Of a DNA stretch of 64,000 nucleotides, positions 19,409 through 28,615 are shown piece after piece (positions within the stretch are counted from its first letter, which is position 1; every line of letters starts with the position of its first letter). The notes beneath the pieces are model-generated. The model made no database searches and was not told the origin of the DNA. It saw nothing but the letters and a program-made list of their open reading frames with translations. The translations under genes and the position numbers were made by a program. This DNA comes from Gallionellaceae bacterium (GTDB taxonomy: Bacteria > Pseudomonadota > Gammaproteobacteria > Burkholderiales > Thiobacillaceae): positions 80,599-144,598 of the forward strand of contig JAQTLN010000010.1 of NCBI GenBank assembly GCA_028714875.1. Reading direction: 5' to 3'.

Positions 19409-19529
19409 GGCAGTATGTGGTGGCCCGATAGTGGCCCGGTAACCCGCTCGAAAGGCTGGCATGATAGCAAACAGGCCGCTAAAATGCCGCGATTTCCCAG
19501 CCGTCAACCCGTATTCAGGAGCCTCAACC

Positions 19530-20168
19530 ATGAAACTTCACGCGCTTGTCACCGGCTTGCTGTTTGCCGCTACGTTTGGAGCCAATAGCTGGGCCAATAC
19601 GCCCGCGCCGGCCCCTACCGCCAAAGGCGATGCCGCCAAGGCGCAGAAGATCGTCAATGATGTCTGTGCCGCCTGCCACACCTCCGACGGCAACAGCACC
19701 AACCCCTCCTATCCTGCTTTGGCGGGTCAGTCCTACGAGTACATCGCCAAGCAATTGCACGAATTCAAGACCGGCGCGCGCAAGAACGCCATCATGGCGC
19801 CCAATGTCGCCCATCTTTCCGAAGACGACATGCTCAACCTGGCCGCCTACTTCAGCGCCCAGCAGCCCAAGCCGCGCCAGGCCAAGGACGCCAGCCTGAT
19901 CGCCGCGGGCCAGAAGATCTACAAGGGCGGCAATGCCGGCAGCGGCGTTCCCGCCTGTGCTTCCTGCCATGGCCCCAGCGGCGCCGGCATCCCGGTCCAG
20001 TTCCCGCGTCTGGCCGGCCAGCATTCCAAGTATGTGCTGTCCCAGCTCAAGAACTTCCGCAGCGGTGACCGCAGCAACGATGGCGGCAAGATGATGCAGG
20101 TCATCGCCAAGAAGCTGACCGATCAGGAAATGAAAACCGTGGCCGAATACGTCAACGGCCTGCGCTGA
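19530..20168 (+). CDS. dihaem cytochrome c4
   Basis: About 212 residues. Signal peptide MKLHALVTGLLFAATFGANS, then two homologous class I cytochrome domains with haem sites CAACH and CASCH. Axial methionines are plausible in KNAIMAPNVAHLS and GGKMMQVIA. Cytochrome c4 carries electrons in the periplasm to terminal oxidases. AGGAG eight bases before ATG 19530 decides the start. Own terminator downstream. Confidence 0.95.
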   Translation: MKLHALVTGLLFAATFGANSWANTPAPAPTAKGDAAKAQKIVNDVCAACHTSDGNSTNPSYPALAGQSYEYIAKQLHEFKTGARKNAIMAPNVAHLSEDDMLNLAAYFSAQQPKPRQAKDASLIAAGQKIYKGGNAGSGVPACASCHGPSGAGIPVQFPRLAGQHSKYVLSQLKNFRSGDRSNDGGKMMQVIAKKLTDQEMKTVAEYVNGLR

Positions 20169-20186
20169 TACTTATCTTCCCTGACG

Positions 20187-20213
20187 ACGGCCCGCCTCGC
20201 GCGGGCCGTTTTC
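20187..20213 (+). terminator. terminator after cytochrome c4
   Basis: ACGGCCCGC/GCGGGCCGT stem with a five-base loop followed by TTTTC, 19 bases after the stop codon. Confidence 0.85.
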
Positions 20214-20217
20214 ATTT

Positions 20218-22218
20218 ATGACCGCCCCCAACCTCTCCGACCTCAACCCGCAACAGCGCGAAGCCGTTAAATATCTCGACGGCCCCTTGCTGGTGCTGGC
20301 CGGCGCCGGTTCCGGCAAGACTCGGGTCATCACCCGCAAGATCGCCTATCTCGTCACCGAGTGCGGCATCGACGCCCGTCATATCGCCGCCATCACCTTC
20401 ACCAACAAGGCGGCGCGGGAAATGCGCGAACGGGTGGGCGAACTGCTCCCCGGAAAGCAGGGCAAGGGACTCACAGTTTCCACCTTCCACTCACTCGGCC
20501 TGCAAATCCTGCGCCATGAAGCGCGTCGCATCGGCTACAAGCCGCGCTTCTCGGTGCTCGATGCCGCCGACGCGCAGCAGATCCTCTCCGACATCCTGAA
20601 AACCACCGACAAGAGTAGCCTGCGCCAGGCGGCCGCCGTGGTGTCCAACTGGAAGAACGCCCTGCTACCGCCCGGCGCCGCGCTAAAAGCCGCCGGCGAT
20701 GAAGTCGAGCGCCAATACGCCGCCGCCTACCAGGCCTATCAGGACACCTTGCGCGCCTATCAGGCGATGGATTTCGACGATCTCATCCGCCTGCCGGTGC
20801 AACTATTCCAGGAACATCCCGAGGCGCTTTCCACCTGGCAAGGCCGCCTGCGCTACCTGCTGGTGGACGAGTACCAGGACACCAACGGCGCCCAGTACGC
20901 CATGATGAAGTTGCTCGCCGGCCCCGCTGGCCGTTTCACGGCGGTGGGCGATGACGACCAGGCCATCTATGCCTGGCGCGGCGCCGACGTGGAAAACCTG
21001 CGTCGTCTCGGGCAGGACTATCCCGCCCTGAAAATCATTCCGCTTACGCAGAACTACCGCTCCAGCCAGCGCATTTTGGCCGCCGCCAACAGTGTCATCC
21101 GCAACAACCCGCGCCTCCACGAAAAGAACCTGTGGAGCGAACACGGCCTGGGCGACCACATCGAACTGGTGCAATGTCGCGATGATCGCCACGAAGCGGA
21201 GACTGTCGCCTTGCGTATTTCCGCGCACAAGTTCGAATACCGCACCCGCTTCGCCGATTACGCCATCCTCTATCGCGGCAACCACCAGGCCCGCTTGTTC
21301 GAGGAGGCATTACGTGAAGCCAAGATTCCCTATGTGCTCTCCGGCGGGCAATCGTTCTTCGACAAGGCCGAGATCAAGGATCTTTCCGCCTACATGCGCC
21401 TGATCGCCAACCCGGACGACGACCCCGCCTTCATCCGCGCGGCCACCACGCCCAAGCGTGGTGTCGGTGTGGCAACCCTGGAAAAACTTGGCGACCATGC
21501 CGGACAACGCCACATCAGCCTGTTCACGGCCGCTTTCGAGTCGGGATTCCAGGCCCATTTGCCACCCCGGCAACTGGAACCTTTGCTGACCTTCTGCGAC
21601 TTCATCAGCCGCATCGCCGAACGCGCGGAAAAGGAGGCGGCCGGCAAACTGCTGGAAGAACTGCTTGCCGCGATTCACTACGAGGAATGGCTGTACGACT
21701 CGGAAGACGAGCGCGCCGCTCGCGCCAAGTGGGCGAACGTGCGTGAATTCGTCGACTGGCTGACCAGCAAAGGTGAAGAAGACGGCAAGACGCTGATCGA
21801 ACTCACCCAGACCATCACCCTGATGAACCTCCTGGAAGGGCGCAAGGACGAAGCGCCCGATGCGGTCCGCCTCTCCACCCTGCACGCAGCCAAGGGTCTG
21901 GAATATCCCCACGTCTACCTGGTTGGCGTGGAAGAGGAAATCCTGCCGCATCGGGAATGCCTGGAAGGGCCGCGCCTGGAAGAAGAGCGCCGCCTGATGT
22001 ACGTCGGCATCACCCGCGCGCGCCGCGGCCTGGTCATCACCTGGTGCGGCAAACGCAAACGCGGCGGCGAAATGGTGGTGTGTGAGCCATCGCGCTTCTT
22101 GAGTGAAATCGACCAGAACGAAATCAAACGCGCCGGCGCTCCGCAAACGGCCGGTGGAGATGTCAGAGAAGAAGGGCGGCGCCGGCTATCCGCGCTGAAA
22201 GCCATGCTGGGAAAATAA
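20218..22218 (+). CDS. rep: ATP-dependent DNA helicase Rep
   Basis: 666 residues, superfamily 1A helicase. Visible motifs: Q-motif LNPQQREAVKYL, Walker A AGAGSGKTRVI, Ia ITFTNKAAREM, II LVDEYQDTN, III GDDDQAIYAWRGAD, IV LTQNYRSSQRI, V LSTLHAAKGLEYPHVYL and VI YVGITRARR. The length and the ALKAMLGK end favour Rep over UvrD. It unwinds 3' to 5' and helps restart replication forks. The ATG lies just after the cytochrome c4 terminator. Confidence 0.95.
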   Translation: MTAPNLSDLNPQQREAVKYLDGPLLVLAGAGSGKTRVITRKIAYLVTECGIDARHIAAITFTNKAAREMRERVGELLPGKQGKGLTVSTFHSLGLQILRHEARRIGYKPRFSVLDAADAQQILSDILKTTDKSSLRQAAAVVSNWKNALLPPGAALKAAGDEVERQYAAAYQAYQDTLRAYQAMDFDDLIRLPVQLFQEHPEALSTWQGRLRYLLVDEYQDTNGAQYAMMKLLAGPAGRFTAVGDDDQAIYAWRGADVENLRRLGQDYPALKIIPLTQNYRSSQRILAAANSVIRNNPRLHEKNLWSEHGLGDHIELVQCRDDRHEAETVALRISAHKFEYRTRFADYAILYRGNHQARLFEEALREAKIPYVLSGGQSFFDKAEIKDLSAYMRLIANPDDDPAFIRAATTPKRGVGVATLEKLGDHAGQRHISLFTAAFESGFQAHLPPRQLEPLLTFCDFISRIAERAEKEAAGKLLEELLAAIHYEEWLYDSEDERAARAKWANVREFVDWLTSKGEEDGKTLIELTQTITLMNLLEGRKDEAPDAVRLSTLHAAKGLEYPHVYLVGVEEEILPHRECLEGPRLEEERRLMYVGITRARRGLVITWCGKRKRGGEMVVCEPSRFLSEIDQNEIKRAGAPQTAGGDVREEGRRRLSALKAMLGK

Positions 22219-22255
22219 AAAACGCGGCAAGGGGCAAACCCCCTGCCGCGTTTTT
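22217..22255 (+). terminator. bidirectional terminator between rep and cytochrome c5
   Basis: ACGCGGCA...TGCCGCGT stem extended by GGGG/CCCC, flanked by A and T runs on both sides, between convergent genes. Confidence 0.85.
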
Positions 22256-22273
22256 CACGCGTGCCGGAAAAGC

Positions 22274-23080
22274 TTACTTCGCGGCGGCTTTGGCCGGCGC
22301 GCTCGGGGCAGCGGCGGCCTTCGCCTCGGCCACCATGTAATCCACCGCCACCTTGGCGTCGGCATCCGACAGTTTCTCGTTGCCGCCCTTGGCCGGGCCA
22401 CCGAAGCTGCCCTTGATCGCCGCGTTATACAGGTACGCCTTGCCTTCCTTGAGCAGCGGTGCCCAAGCCTTGGCATCGTTCAGCTTTTGCGCGCCGGTCA
22501 CGCCCGTGTCATGGCAGGAAGCGCAGTTGTCGGCATAAACCACCTTACCGCGTGCCAGATCAGCGGCGCTGGGCTCGGGTTCTTTCTTCAGGACCGGCTG
22601 GAAATTCGCCCCGGCGGCATTGGTCATGTGCACGATAGCGCGCGCCACTTCAAGATCGGATAGATCGGGGTCGCCACCACGCGCCGGCATCTTGTTGAAA
22701 CCATTGGTCGCATGGCTGAGCAGTGTTTCATAACCTTGAGCGATCCGCTTGCCCCAGGCCGCCTTCTCCTTGAACTTGGGTGAACCCAGTGCGCCGGATT
22801 CATGGCAGCCGGAGCAAACCTCGGCATAAACCGCCTCGCCGGTGCGTTCGATGTGCGGCGCGTTAGGGTCGACCGCCACGGAAACACCGAAAGACTGAAT
22901 ACGCTCGCGCACCGCCTTGTCAGCCATGGGAGCGGCATCAGGAGCCCCCAATCCGGCCCGCACCCCCAATACAAGCATCACGATAAGAAAAATCGTCAAG
23001 CCCGGCGCGAACAAGCCGCCCAGCGTAGCCAGCAGAAAATCCTTAGGCGTGGTTTTGGTCATTTCGATGTGATCGGACAT
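22274..23080 (-). CDS. membrane-anchored dihaem cytochrome c5-type protein
   Basis: 268 residues with one N-terminal membrane helix (GLFAPGLTIFLIVMLVLG, about residues 22-42) and two c-type haem motifs, CSGCHES and CASCHDT. Each lies in a cytochrome c5-like domain (SHATNGFNKMPARGG; IKGSFGGPAKGG). The tail is Ala/Lys/Pro-rich. It probably passes electrons between the bc1 complex and a terminal oxidase, as does the cytochrome c4 nearby. Confidence 0.93.
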   Translation of the reverse strand: MSDHIEMTKTTPKDFLLATLGGLFAPGLTIFLIVMLVLGVRAGLGAPDAAPMADKAVRERIQSFGVSVAVDPNAPHIERTGEAVYAEVCSGCHESGALGSPKFKEKAAWGKRIAQGYETLLSHATNGFNKMPARGGDPDLSDLEVARAIVHMTNAAGANFQPVLKKEPEPSAADLARGKVVYADNCASCHDTGVTGAQKLNDAKAWAPLLKEGKAYLYNAAIKGSFGGPAKGGNEKLSDADAKVAVDYMVAEAKAAAAPSAPAKAAAK

Positions 23081-23266
23081 GGCGAACTCTCGGCCTGTTC
23101 AAGTTGGGAAACCGCGCGATTATAGGTGCAACGCCCTGCCGACTGAAAGGTTGCTGTGCTATCCTGCGCGGCCATTGCTTCACCGGAAAGATGCAGCCCC
23201 GCGAAATCGGTCGCATCGGCCCCGTGAAGACAACTGACCTCTGGTCTCCAAGCAGTTCAAGACAAC

Positions 23267-23343
23267 GCGGTCGTAGCTCAGATGGATAGAGTATCGGCCT
23301 CCGAAGCCGAGGGTCGTGGGTTCGAGTCCCGCCGACCGCGCCA
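23267..23343 (+). tRNA. tRNA-Arg (anticodon CCG)
   Basis: Complete cloverleaf with CCA encoded. The acceptor stem pairs GCGGTCG with CGACCGC, the D arm contains AGCTCAGATGGATAGAGT and the anticodon loop is CTCCGAA. The T arm is GTGGGTTCGAGTCCCGC. The anticodon CCG reads CGG arginine codons. Confidence 0.97.
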
Positions 23344-23432
23344 AACATCCCTTAGTAACCTACTGTTTTAACAGCGGGTTTCTGAGTAGGCCATCAACAC
23401 ATCACTTCCTGCCAGTCATCCCCGCTTAGGTT

Positions 23433-23905
23433 TCAGGGTGACTCACGGGTGGCCTTGAGTGCCCTCGATGAAATGTTCCGGATGTTCTCCGGTAGGCCAT
23501 CGAGACACTCAAGGATCGCCCTTGCGGTATCGATGGTCAGGCCACCTTCCTTGCCTTCCCTTGAAAGCCTTGCCAACGGTTTCATCTCTCCAACCTGTCC
23601 CAGCCACAGGCTGCCAGGGAAAGTCTCATGGAGTGTTTTGGCATCCTCGTGTCCCACCGTGAGAACACCTTCCGGTCAGTGGTTGGAATGGCCTTCCTGA
23701 TGGAACTACGCCCAACTGCTTGGTAGATCGTGTGGATGCGGTAAGCCAGCAAAGTCTGACTCATGGTCAACCCCGTCCTTTCCTTGATCCACGTGGCCTG
23801 TTGAGGAACAGGGTTGGTGACAGCCAGCGCAGCCACGTTGTCGCAGTCCTGGAACTCGTTCAGCCCATGGCTCAGCGTAGGAATCTTGACCGCATTCCCA
23901 GGCAA
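23433..23905 (-). pseudogene. decayed ORF of unknown function beside tRNA-Arg
   Basis: Two overlapping reverse frames seem to be one protein broken by a frameshift around 23650. The upstream part contains TWIKERTGLTMSQTLLAYRI and the downstream part GHEDAKTLHETFPGSLWLGQ and EMKPLARLSREGKEGG. Codon usage and composition differ from neighbours. I recognise no family. Position directly downstream of a tRNA gene suggests the relic of an integrated element. Confidence 0.35.
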
Positions 23906-23973
23906 GGAAGGGGAGCCGGCGTCGTACCCATAACGACTTCAAACATAATCGGGCCGGAGCAATAGCATCGCTC

Positions 23974-23992
23974 CGTGCGCCAGCGTACCTAT
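23974..23992 (+). promoter_or_regulatory. 19-bp dyad motif, copy 1 (upstream of hybrid kinase)
   Basis: CGTGCGCCAGCGTACCTAT matches the window-wide consensus TGTNCGNCAGCGYACAGAC with a weaker right end. It is the first of two copies 47 bases apart upstream of the hybrid histidine kinase. Confidence 0.5.
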
Positions 23993-24020
23993 CGAGCGAA
24001 CCTATTTCGAGCGCTGCCTG

Positions 24021-24039
24021 TGTGTGCCAGCGTACAGAT
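24021..24039 (+). promoter_or_regulatory. 19-bp dyad motif, copy 2 (upstream of hybrid kinase)
   Basis: TGTGTGCCAGCGTACAGAT, close to consensus, about 160 bases before the kinase start and in its orientation. Confidence 0.65.
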
Positions 24040-24076
24040 AGCCTTCGGAAAGGCGGTGATGATCAGGCACCTACTT

Positions 24077-24099
24077 GGAATAGACGTAATGTCTATTCC
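24077..24099. repeat. perfect inverted repeat in the kinase leader
   Basis: GGAATAGAC / GTCTATTCC, nine-base arms around GTAAT. It may be an operator or a transcript hairpin. Just downstream (about 24128-24162) the unit CCCCGCCAGCGCCGT is repeated in tandem. Confidence 0.6.
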
Positions 24100-24197
24100 G
24101 GCTGTGGCGCCTGATCTTCTGTTGTCGGCCCCGCCAGCGCCGTCCCCGCCAGCGCCGTCCCCTCCGGATCATCGCCCCCTTTTTTTGGAACTCAACC

Positions 24198-26756
24198 ATG
24201 CCTGAAACAGGAAACCCGCCCACTCTTGCCGACGCCGCTGGAAAGGTGGAAGGCAGCACGGAAGCGCGGCGCCAGGTCACGTTGCTGAAAACGGGCGCTT
24301 TGCAGAATGCGATCCTCAACAGCGCCAACTTTTCGAGTATTGCCACCGACGAAAAGGGCGTTATTCAAATATTCAATGTCGGCGCGGAACGCATGCTGGG
24401 CTACGCGGCCGCCGATGTCCTGAACAAGATCACCCCGGCTGACATTTCCGATCCGCGAGAAGTGATCGCGCGCGCCAAGGCGTTGAGCGCCGAACTGGGA
24501 ACCCCGATTGCGCCGGGCTTCGAGGCCTTGGTGTTCAAAGCCTCGCGCGGCATCGAGGACATCTACGAGCTGACCTACATCCGCAAGGATGGCAGCCGCT
24601 TTCCGGCTGTCGTGTCGGTCACCGCGCTGCGCGACGATCAACGCGCCATCATCGGTTATCTATTGATCGGCACCGACAACACCGCGCGCAAGCAGATCGA
24701 GGCAGAGCGACAGCATTTACTCGAGGTTCAGGAGGAAACGAATAAACACCTGCAGCGGACCAACGTCACGCTACAGATCAGCGAGGAAAGGCTTGCCGTT
24801 ACGCTCAACTCCATTGGTGATGCGGTGATCGCCACCGATGCCGAAGGGCGTGTGACGCTCCTGAACCCCTTGGCGCAAAAGCTCACCGGTTGGACGCAGG
24901 CGGCAGCCACCGGTCGCCCGGTGGACGAGATTTTTCACATCATCAACAAGGAAACCCGTCGCCCCTCCACCATCCCGGTGATCGATACTTTGGCGCATGG
25001 CACGATCCAAGGCCTGGCCAACCACACCGTACTGATTGCACGCGATGGCAGCGAGTGCGATATCGCCGACAGTTGCGCACCGATTCGCGACCGCGACGGT
25101 CAGGTGATCGGCGCCGTGTTGGTGTTCCGCGATGTCACCGGGGAATATGCCGTGCAGCAAGCTTTGCGCGACCAGCAGTTCTACACACGCTCGCTCATTG
25201 AATCCAATATCGACGCGCTGATGACAACCGATCCGGCCGGCATCATTACCGACGTCAACCAACAGATGGAAGCACTCACCGGTTGCACGCGAGACGAGTT
25301 GATCGGCACGCCCTTCAAACGTTATTTCACCGACCCGGAGCGGGCCGAGGCAGGCATCAAGCGGGTGCTGAGCGAAAAGAAAGTGACCGACTACGAACTC
25401 ACCGCGAACCACAAGCGCAACGGGGAAACGGTGGTGTCCTACAACGCGGCCACCTTCTACAGCGCTGATGGCAAGCTACAGGGCGTGTTCGCCGCCGCGC
25501 GCGATGTCACCGAGCGCAAACGCCTGGACCAGGTGCTGCTGGACAAGAACACTGAACTGGAAAGCGCCAAATTGGTGGCGGAAAAAGCCAACCTCGCCAA
25601 GTCGAATTTCCTTTCCAGCATGAGCCATGAGTTGCGCACTCCGCTCAATGCCATCCTCGGCTTCGCCCAGTTGTTGGAGGCCGGTTCACCGCCACCCACG
25701 GACACTCAGGTGGTCAGGCTGAACCAGATCATCAAAGCAGGCTGGTATCTACTGGAGTTGATCAACGAGATCCTTGATCTCGCGGTGATCGAGTCCGGCA
25801 AGTTATCGCTGTCGCGAGAAGCGGTGTCACTGACCGAGGTCATGCGCGAATGCCAGGCCATGATCGAACCGCAGGCGCAACAGCGCGGCATCCATATGAA
25901 CTTTCTTCCATGCGACAACACCTGGTTTATCAATGCCGATCAAATCCGAATAAAGCAGGTGCTGATCAATCTGCTTTCCAATGCGATCAAATACAACCGC
26001 GCGCATGGAACCGTGGTGGTGGCATGCACCGCCATCACGCCGGAACGCATACGCATCAGCATCAAAGACAGCGGTATGGGGTTGACCGCGGAAAAAATGG
26101 CGCAGCTATTTCAGCCGTTCAACCGGCTCGGACAAGAGATGGGCAGCGAAGAAGGGACGGGGATCGGCCTGGTGGTCGCCAAGCAACTGGTCGAACTGAT
26201 GGGCGGCGGCATCGGTGTGGAAAGCACGGTCGGGATGGGCAGCGAATTCTGGATTGAAATGATCAGGGACGTGATGCCGCAGCTTGCCGCCGGCAATACC
26301 ATACCCACGGAATCTTCGCCGCAAGCCCAGGGAAACGCGGTGCGGCGTACGCTCCTCTATGTGGAAGACAATCCGGCCAACCTGATGCTGGTCGAGCAAA
26401 TCATCGAGGACCACCCGCATATACGTCTGCTGAGCGCGAACGAAGGCAATCTCGGCATCGCGCTGACGCGCGCGCATCACCCGGATGTGATCCTGATGGA
26501 CATCAATCTGCCTGGCATCAGCGGCTTTCAAATGCTGCAAATCCTGCGTGAAGATCCGTTGACGGCACGCATTCCGGTGCTCGCCATCAGTGCCAATGCC
26601 ATGCCGCGCGATATTGAGAAGGGCCTGGAGGCAGGGTTTTTCCGCTATCTCACCAAGCCGATCAAGGTCAACGAATTCCTGGTGGCGCTGGATGAGGCGC
26701 TGGCGCTCACGGAAACGGAATCAGACGGCGCGGTGACGCCGGAACCCGCATCATGA
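24198..26756 (+). CDS. hybrid sensor histidine kinase (PAS-PAS-PAS-HisKA-HATPase-REC)
   Basis: 852 residues, no membrane segment. Three PAS domains are at about 35-160 (NSANFSSIATDEKGVIQIFN), 205-320 (LNSIGDAVIATDAEGRVTLL) and 330-455 (ESNIDALMTTDPAGIITDVN). Next comes HisKA with the phospho-His in MSHELRTPLNAILG (about 476). The ATPase has NLLSNAIKYN, DSGMGLTAEKM and GTGIGLVVAKQL. A C-terminal receiver has its Asp in VILMDINLPG (about 767). It is a cytoplasmic sensor, likely of redox or small molecules. Its stop overlaps the next gene by ATGA. Two copies of the dyad motif lie upstream, so the sensor itself seems part of the regulon. Confidence 0.93.
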   Translation: MPETGNPPTLADAAGKVEGSTEARRQVTLLKTGALQNAILNSANFSSIATDEKGVIQIFNVGAERMLGYAAADVLNKITPADISDPREVIARAKALSAELGTPIAPGFEALVFKASRGIEDIYELTYIRKDGSRFPAVVSVTALRDDQRAIIGYLLIGTDNTARKQIEAERQHLLEVQEETNKHLQRTNVTLQISEERLAVTLNSIGDAVIATDAEGRVTLLNPLAQKLTGWTQAAATGRPVDEIFHIINKETRRPSTIPVIDTLAHGTIQGLANHTVLIARDGSECDIADSCAPIRDRDGQVIGAVLVFRDVTGEYAVQQALRDQQFYTRSLIESNIDALMTTDPAGIITDVNQQMEALTGCTRDELIGTPFKRYFTDPERAEAGIKRVLSEKKVTDYELTANHKRNGETVVSYNAATFYSADGKLQGVFAAARDVTERKRLDQVLLDKNTELESAKLVAEKANLAKSNFLSSMSHELRTPLNAILGFAQLLEAGSPPPTDTQVVRLNQIIKAGWYLLELINEILDLAVIESGKLSLSREAVSLTEVMRECQAMIEPQAQQRGIHMNFLPCDNTWFINADQIRIKQVLINLLSNAIKYNRAHGTVVVACTAITPERIRISIKDSGMGLTAEKMAQLFQPFNRLGQEMGSEEGTGIGLVVAKQLVELMGGGIGVESTVGMGSEFWIEMIRDVMPQLAAGNTIPTESSPQAQGNAVRRTLLYVEDNPANLMLVEQIIEDHPHIRLLSANEGNLGIALTRAHHPDVILMDINLPGISGFQMLQILREDPLTARIPVLAISANAMPRDIEKGLEAGFFRYLTKPIKVNEFLVALDEALALTETESDGAVTPEPAS

Positions 26757-27709
26757 TCAGCCCCGACGATATGCTTGCCGCCAGTATCCTGATCGTGGAT
26801 GACAAGGAAGCCAATGTGCTGTTGCTGGAGGAAATGCTGCGTGATGCCGGCTATCGCGGCATTGCGTCGACCATGGACCCGGAAGCCGTTTGTGAACTGC
26901 ATCGCGCTCATCACTACGACCTGATTGTGCTCGATCTGAAGATGCCAGGCATGGACGGCTTTCAGGTCATGGAAGGCCTGAAGGAAATCGAAGCCGATGG
27001 CTACCTTCCCGTGCTCGTGATGACGGCCGAACCGGGCCACAAAGTGCAGGCGCTGGCCGCCGGCGCGAAAGACTTCATCAGCAAACCATTCGACTTGATG
27101 GAAGCCAAGGTACGCATTCACAACCTGCTGGAAGTGCGCTTGTTGTACAAGCAACTGGAGGAATACAGCCGTGCGCTGGAATCCCTGGCGCTGCATGACT
27201 CGCTGACCGGGCTACCGAATAGACGGCTTTTGTTTGACCGGCTTGAGTTGTCCATCGCCCATGCACACAGGAACAACAGCACGATGGCGGTGATGTATCT
27301 GGATCTGGACGGGTTCAAGCAGATCAATGACACCTTGGGGCACGATGCGGGCGACGCGCTGCTGGGTATGGTCGCCGCGCGCCTGGAGGCCGCGGTACGG
27401 CAAGAGGACACGGTCGCGCGCATGGGGGGCGACGAATTCGTGATCGGCTTGTGGGAAATAAGCCATGCCGACGCCGCGGCCAAGTTGGCGTCAAAAGTAA
27501 TCCAGGCAGTGTCACGCCCCTATCGCATTCAAGACCGCGGCGTGAGCGTGACCGCCAGCGTCGGGGTCGGTATCTATCCCCTGCATGGGGAGGATGTGGA
27601 AACGCTGATGAAGAGCGCGGATCTGGCCTTGTATGAGGCCAAGCGTTCAGGCAAGGGCGACTACCGTATCGCGGCGCGCGGCGACCTGTCAGCGATGGCG
27701 CAGGGTTGA
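26753..27709 (+). CDS. response regulator with GGDEF domain (diguanylate cyclase)
   Basis: 318 residues. The N-terminal receiver (10-130) has acidic residues VDDKEAN and the phospho-Asp in IVLDLKMPGMDGF. The C-terminal GGDEF domain (150-310) has the intact active site ARMGGDEFVI and an inhibitory-site RxxD (RQED) five residues before it. It should make c-di-GMP when phosphorylated, probably by the hybrid kinase with which it overlaps by four bases. The PilZ protein at 16877 is one possible reader. Confidence 0.93.
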   Translation: MISPDDMLAASILIVDDKEANVLLLEEMLRDAGYRGIASTMDPEAVCELHRAHHYDLIVLDLKMPGMDGFQVMEGLKEIEADGYLPVLVMTAEPGHKVQALAAGAKDFISKPFDLMEAKVRIHNLLEVRLLYKQLEEYSRALESLALHDSLTGLPNRRLLFDRLELSIAHAHRNNSTMAVMYLDLDGFKQINDTLGHDAGDALLGMVAARLEAAVRQEDTVARMGGDEFVIGLWEISHADAAAKLASKVIQAVSRPYRIQDRGVSVTASVGVGIYPLHGEDVETLMKSADLALYEAKRSGKGDYRIAARGDLSAMAQG

Positions 27710-27766
27710 CGTAAGTTGCCCGCACAGGATTGGGGCTCAGCAAGTGAACGAACGAGGACAAAGACA

Positions 27767-28615
27767 ATGATTAGCGAACAAGAAATTCTCAACGCCCATG
27801 TTCTGATCGTGGACGACCAGGAAGCCAATGTGCAGTTGCTGGAGGATTTGCTGCGTGAAGCCGGCTACCAGAACGTGGACGCGACCATGAATCCGCACGA
27901 AGTCTGCGCGCTGCATCGCAATATCCACTACGACCTGATCCTGCTCGACCTGCAGATGCCCGGCATGGATGGATTCCAGGTGATGGAAGGCCTCAAGACC
28001 AACGATGCGGACGGCTACCTGCCGGTGCTGGTGATCACCGCCCAACCTGGCCACAAGCTGCACGCCCTGCAGGCCGGCGCCAGGGACTTCATCAGCAAGC
28101 CGTTCGATCTGGTCGAAGTCAGGACGCGCATCCGCAACATGCTGGAAGTGCGCCTGTTGTACAAAAAACTCGAGGACTACAACCAGGAGCTGGAACAGAC
28201 GGTGCGGGAACGGACCGCCCAACTGCGCGAGAGCGAAGCGCGCTATCGCAGCCTCACCGAGCTGGCCTCCGACTGGTACTGGGAGCAGGACGAGAACATG
28301 CACTTCACCAAGGTTTCCGGCCCGGTTCTGGAAATGCTCGGCATCCAGGTGGACGGCCTGGCGGGCGATGTCGGTACGGTTCAGGCGGCAGGCTGGAATG
28401 AGTCGGAGCGGAAGATCCTGCAGGCGACCATCGCCACCCGCCAACCCTTCCTGGATTTCCTTTTCAGCCGTGTCAACGCCGATGGCTCGAAACAACAGTT
28501 CCGGGTGAGTGGCGAGCCGATGTTCACCCAATCCTGTCGCTTCATTGGTTATCGCGGAATCGGCGTGGAAGTCACCAGCAAGGAATTGACGCTCAGTGAT
28601 GTCCACATCCTCTAG
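27767..28615 (+). CDS. response regulator with coiled coil and PAS domain
   Basis: About 282 residues. Its receiver (LIVDDQEANVQLLEDLLREA; phospho-Asp in LILLDLQMPGMDGF) is strikingly like that of the preceding GGDEF protein, so the two arose by duplication. A coiled coil (LEDYNQELEQTVRERTAQLR, about 140-165) and a PAS domain (170-275, DWYWEQDENMHFTKVSGPVL) follow. No output domain is visible, so it may work through protein contacts. GAGGA before ATG 27767. The last bases overlap the first Crp/Fnr-like gene. Confidence 0.88.
   Translation: MISEQEILNAHVLIVDDQEANVQLLEDLLREAGYQNVDATMNPHEVCALHRNIHYDLILLDLQMPGMDGFQVMEGLKTNDADGYLPVLVITAQPGHKLHALQAGARDFISKPFDLVEVRTRIRNMLEVRLLYKKLEDYNQELEQTVRERTAQLRESEARYRSLTELASDWYWEQDENMHFTKVSGPVLEMLGIQVDGLAGDVGTVQAAGWNESERKILQATIATRQPFLDFLFSRVNADGSKQQFRVSGEPMFTQSCRFIGYRGIGVEVTSKELTLSDVHIL

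Noticed and set aside
23267..24040. Prophage or integrative element with attachment sites
   Set aside because: No integrase and no second copy of the tRNA 3' end seen; only a decayed ORF, so kept as a low-confidence hypothesis.
24128..24162. Tandem CCCCGCCAGCGCCGT as a CRISPR-like array
   Set aside because: Two directly adjacent units without spacers; simple tandem duplication.
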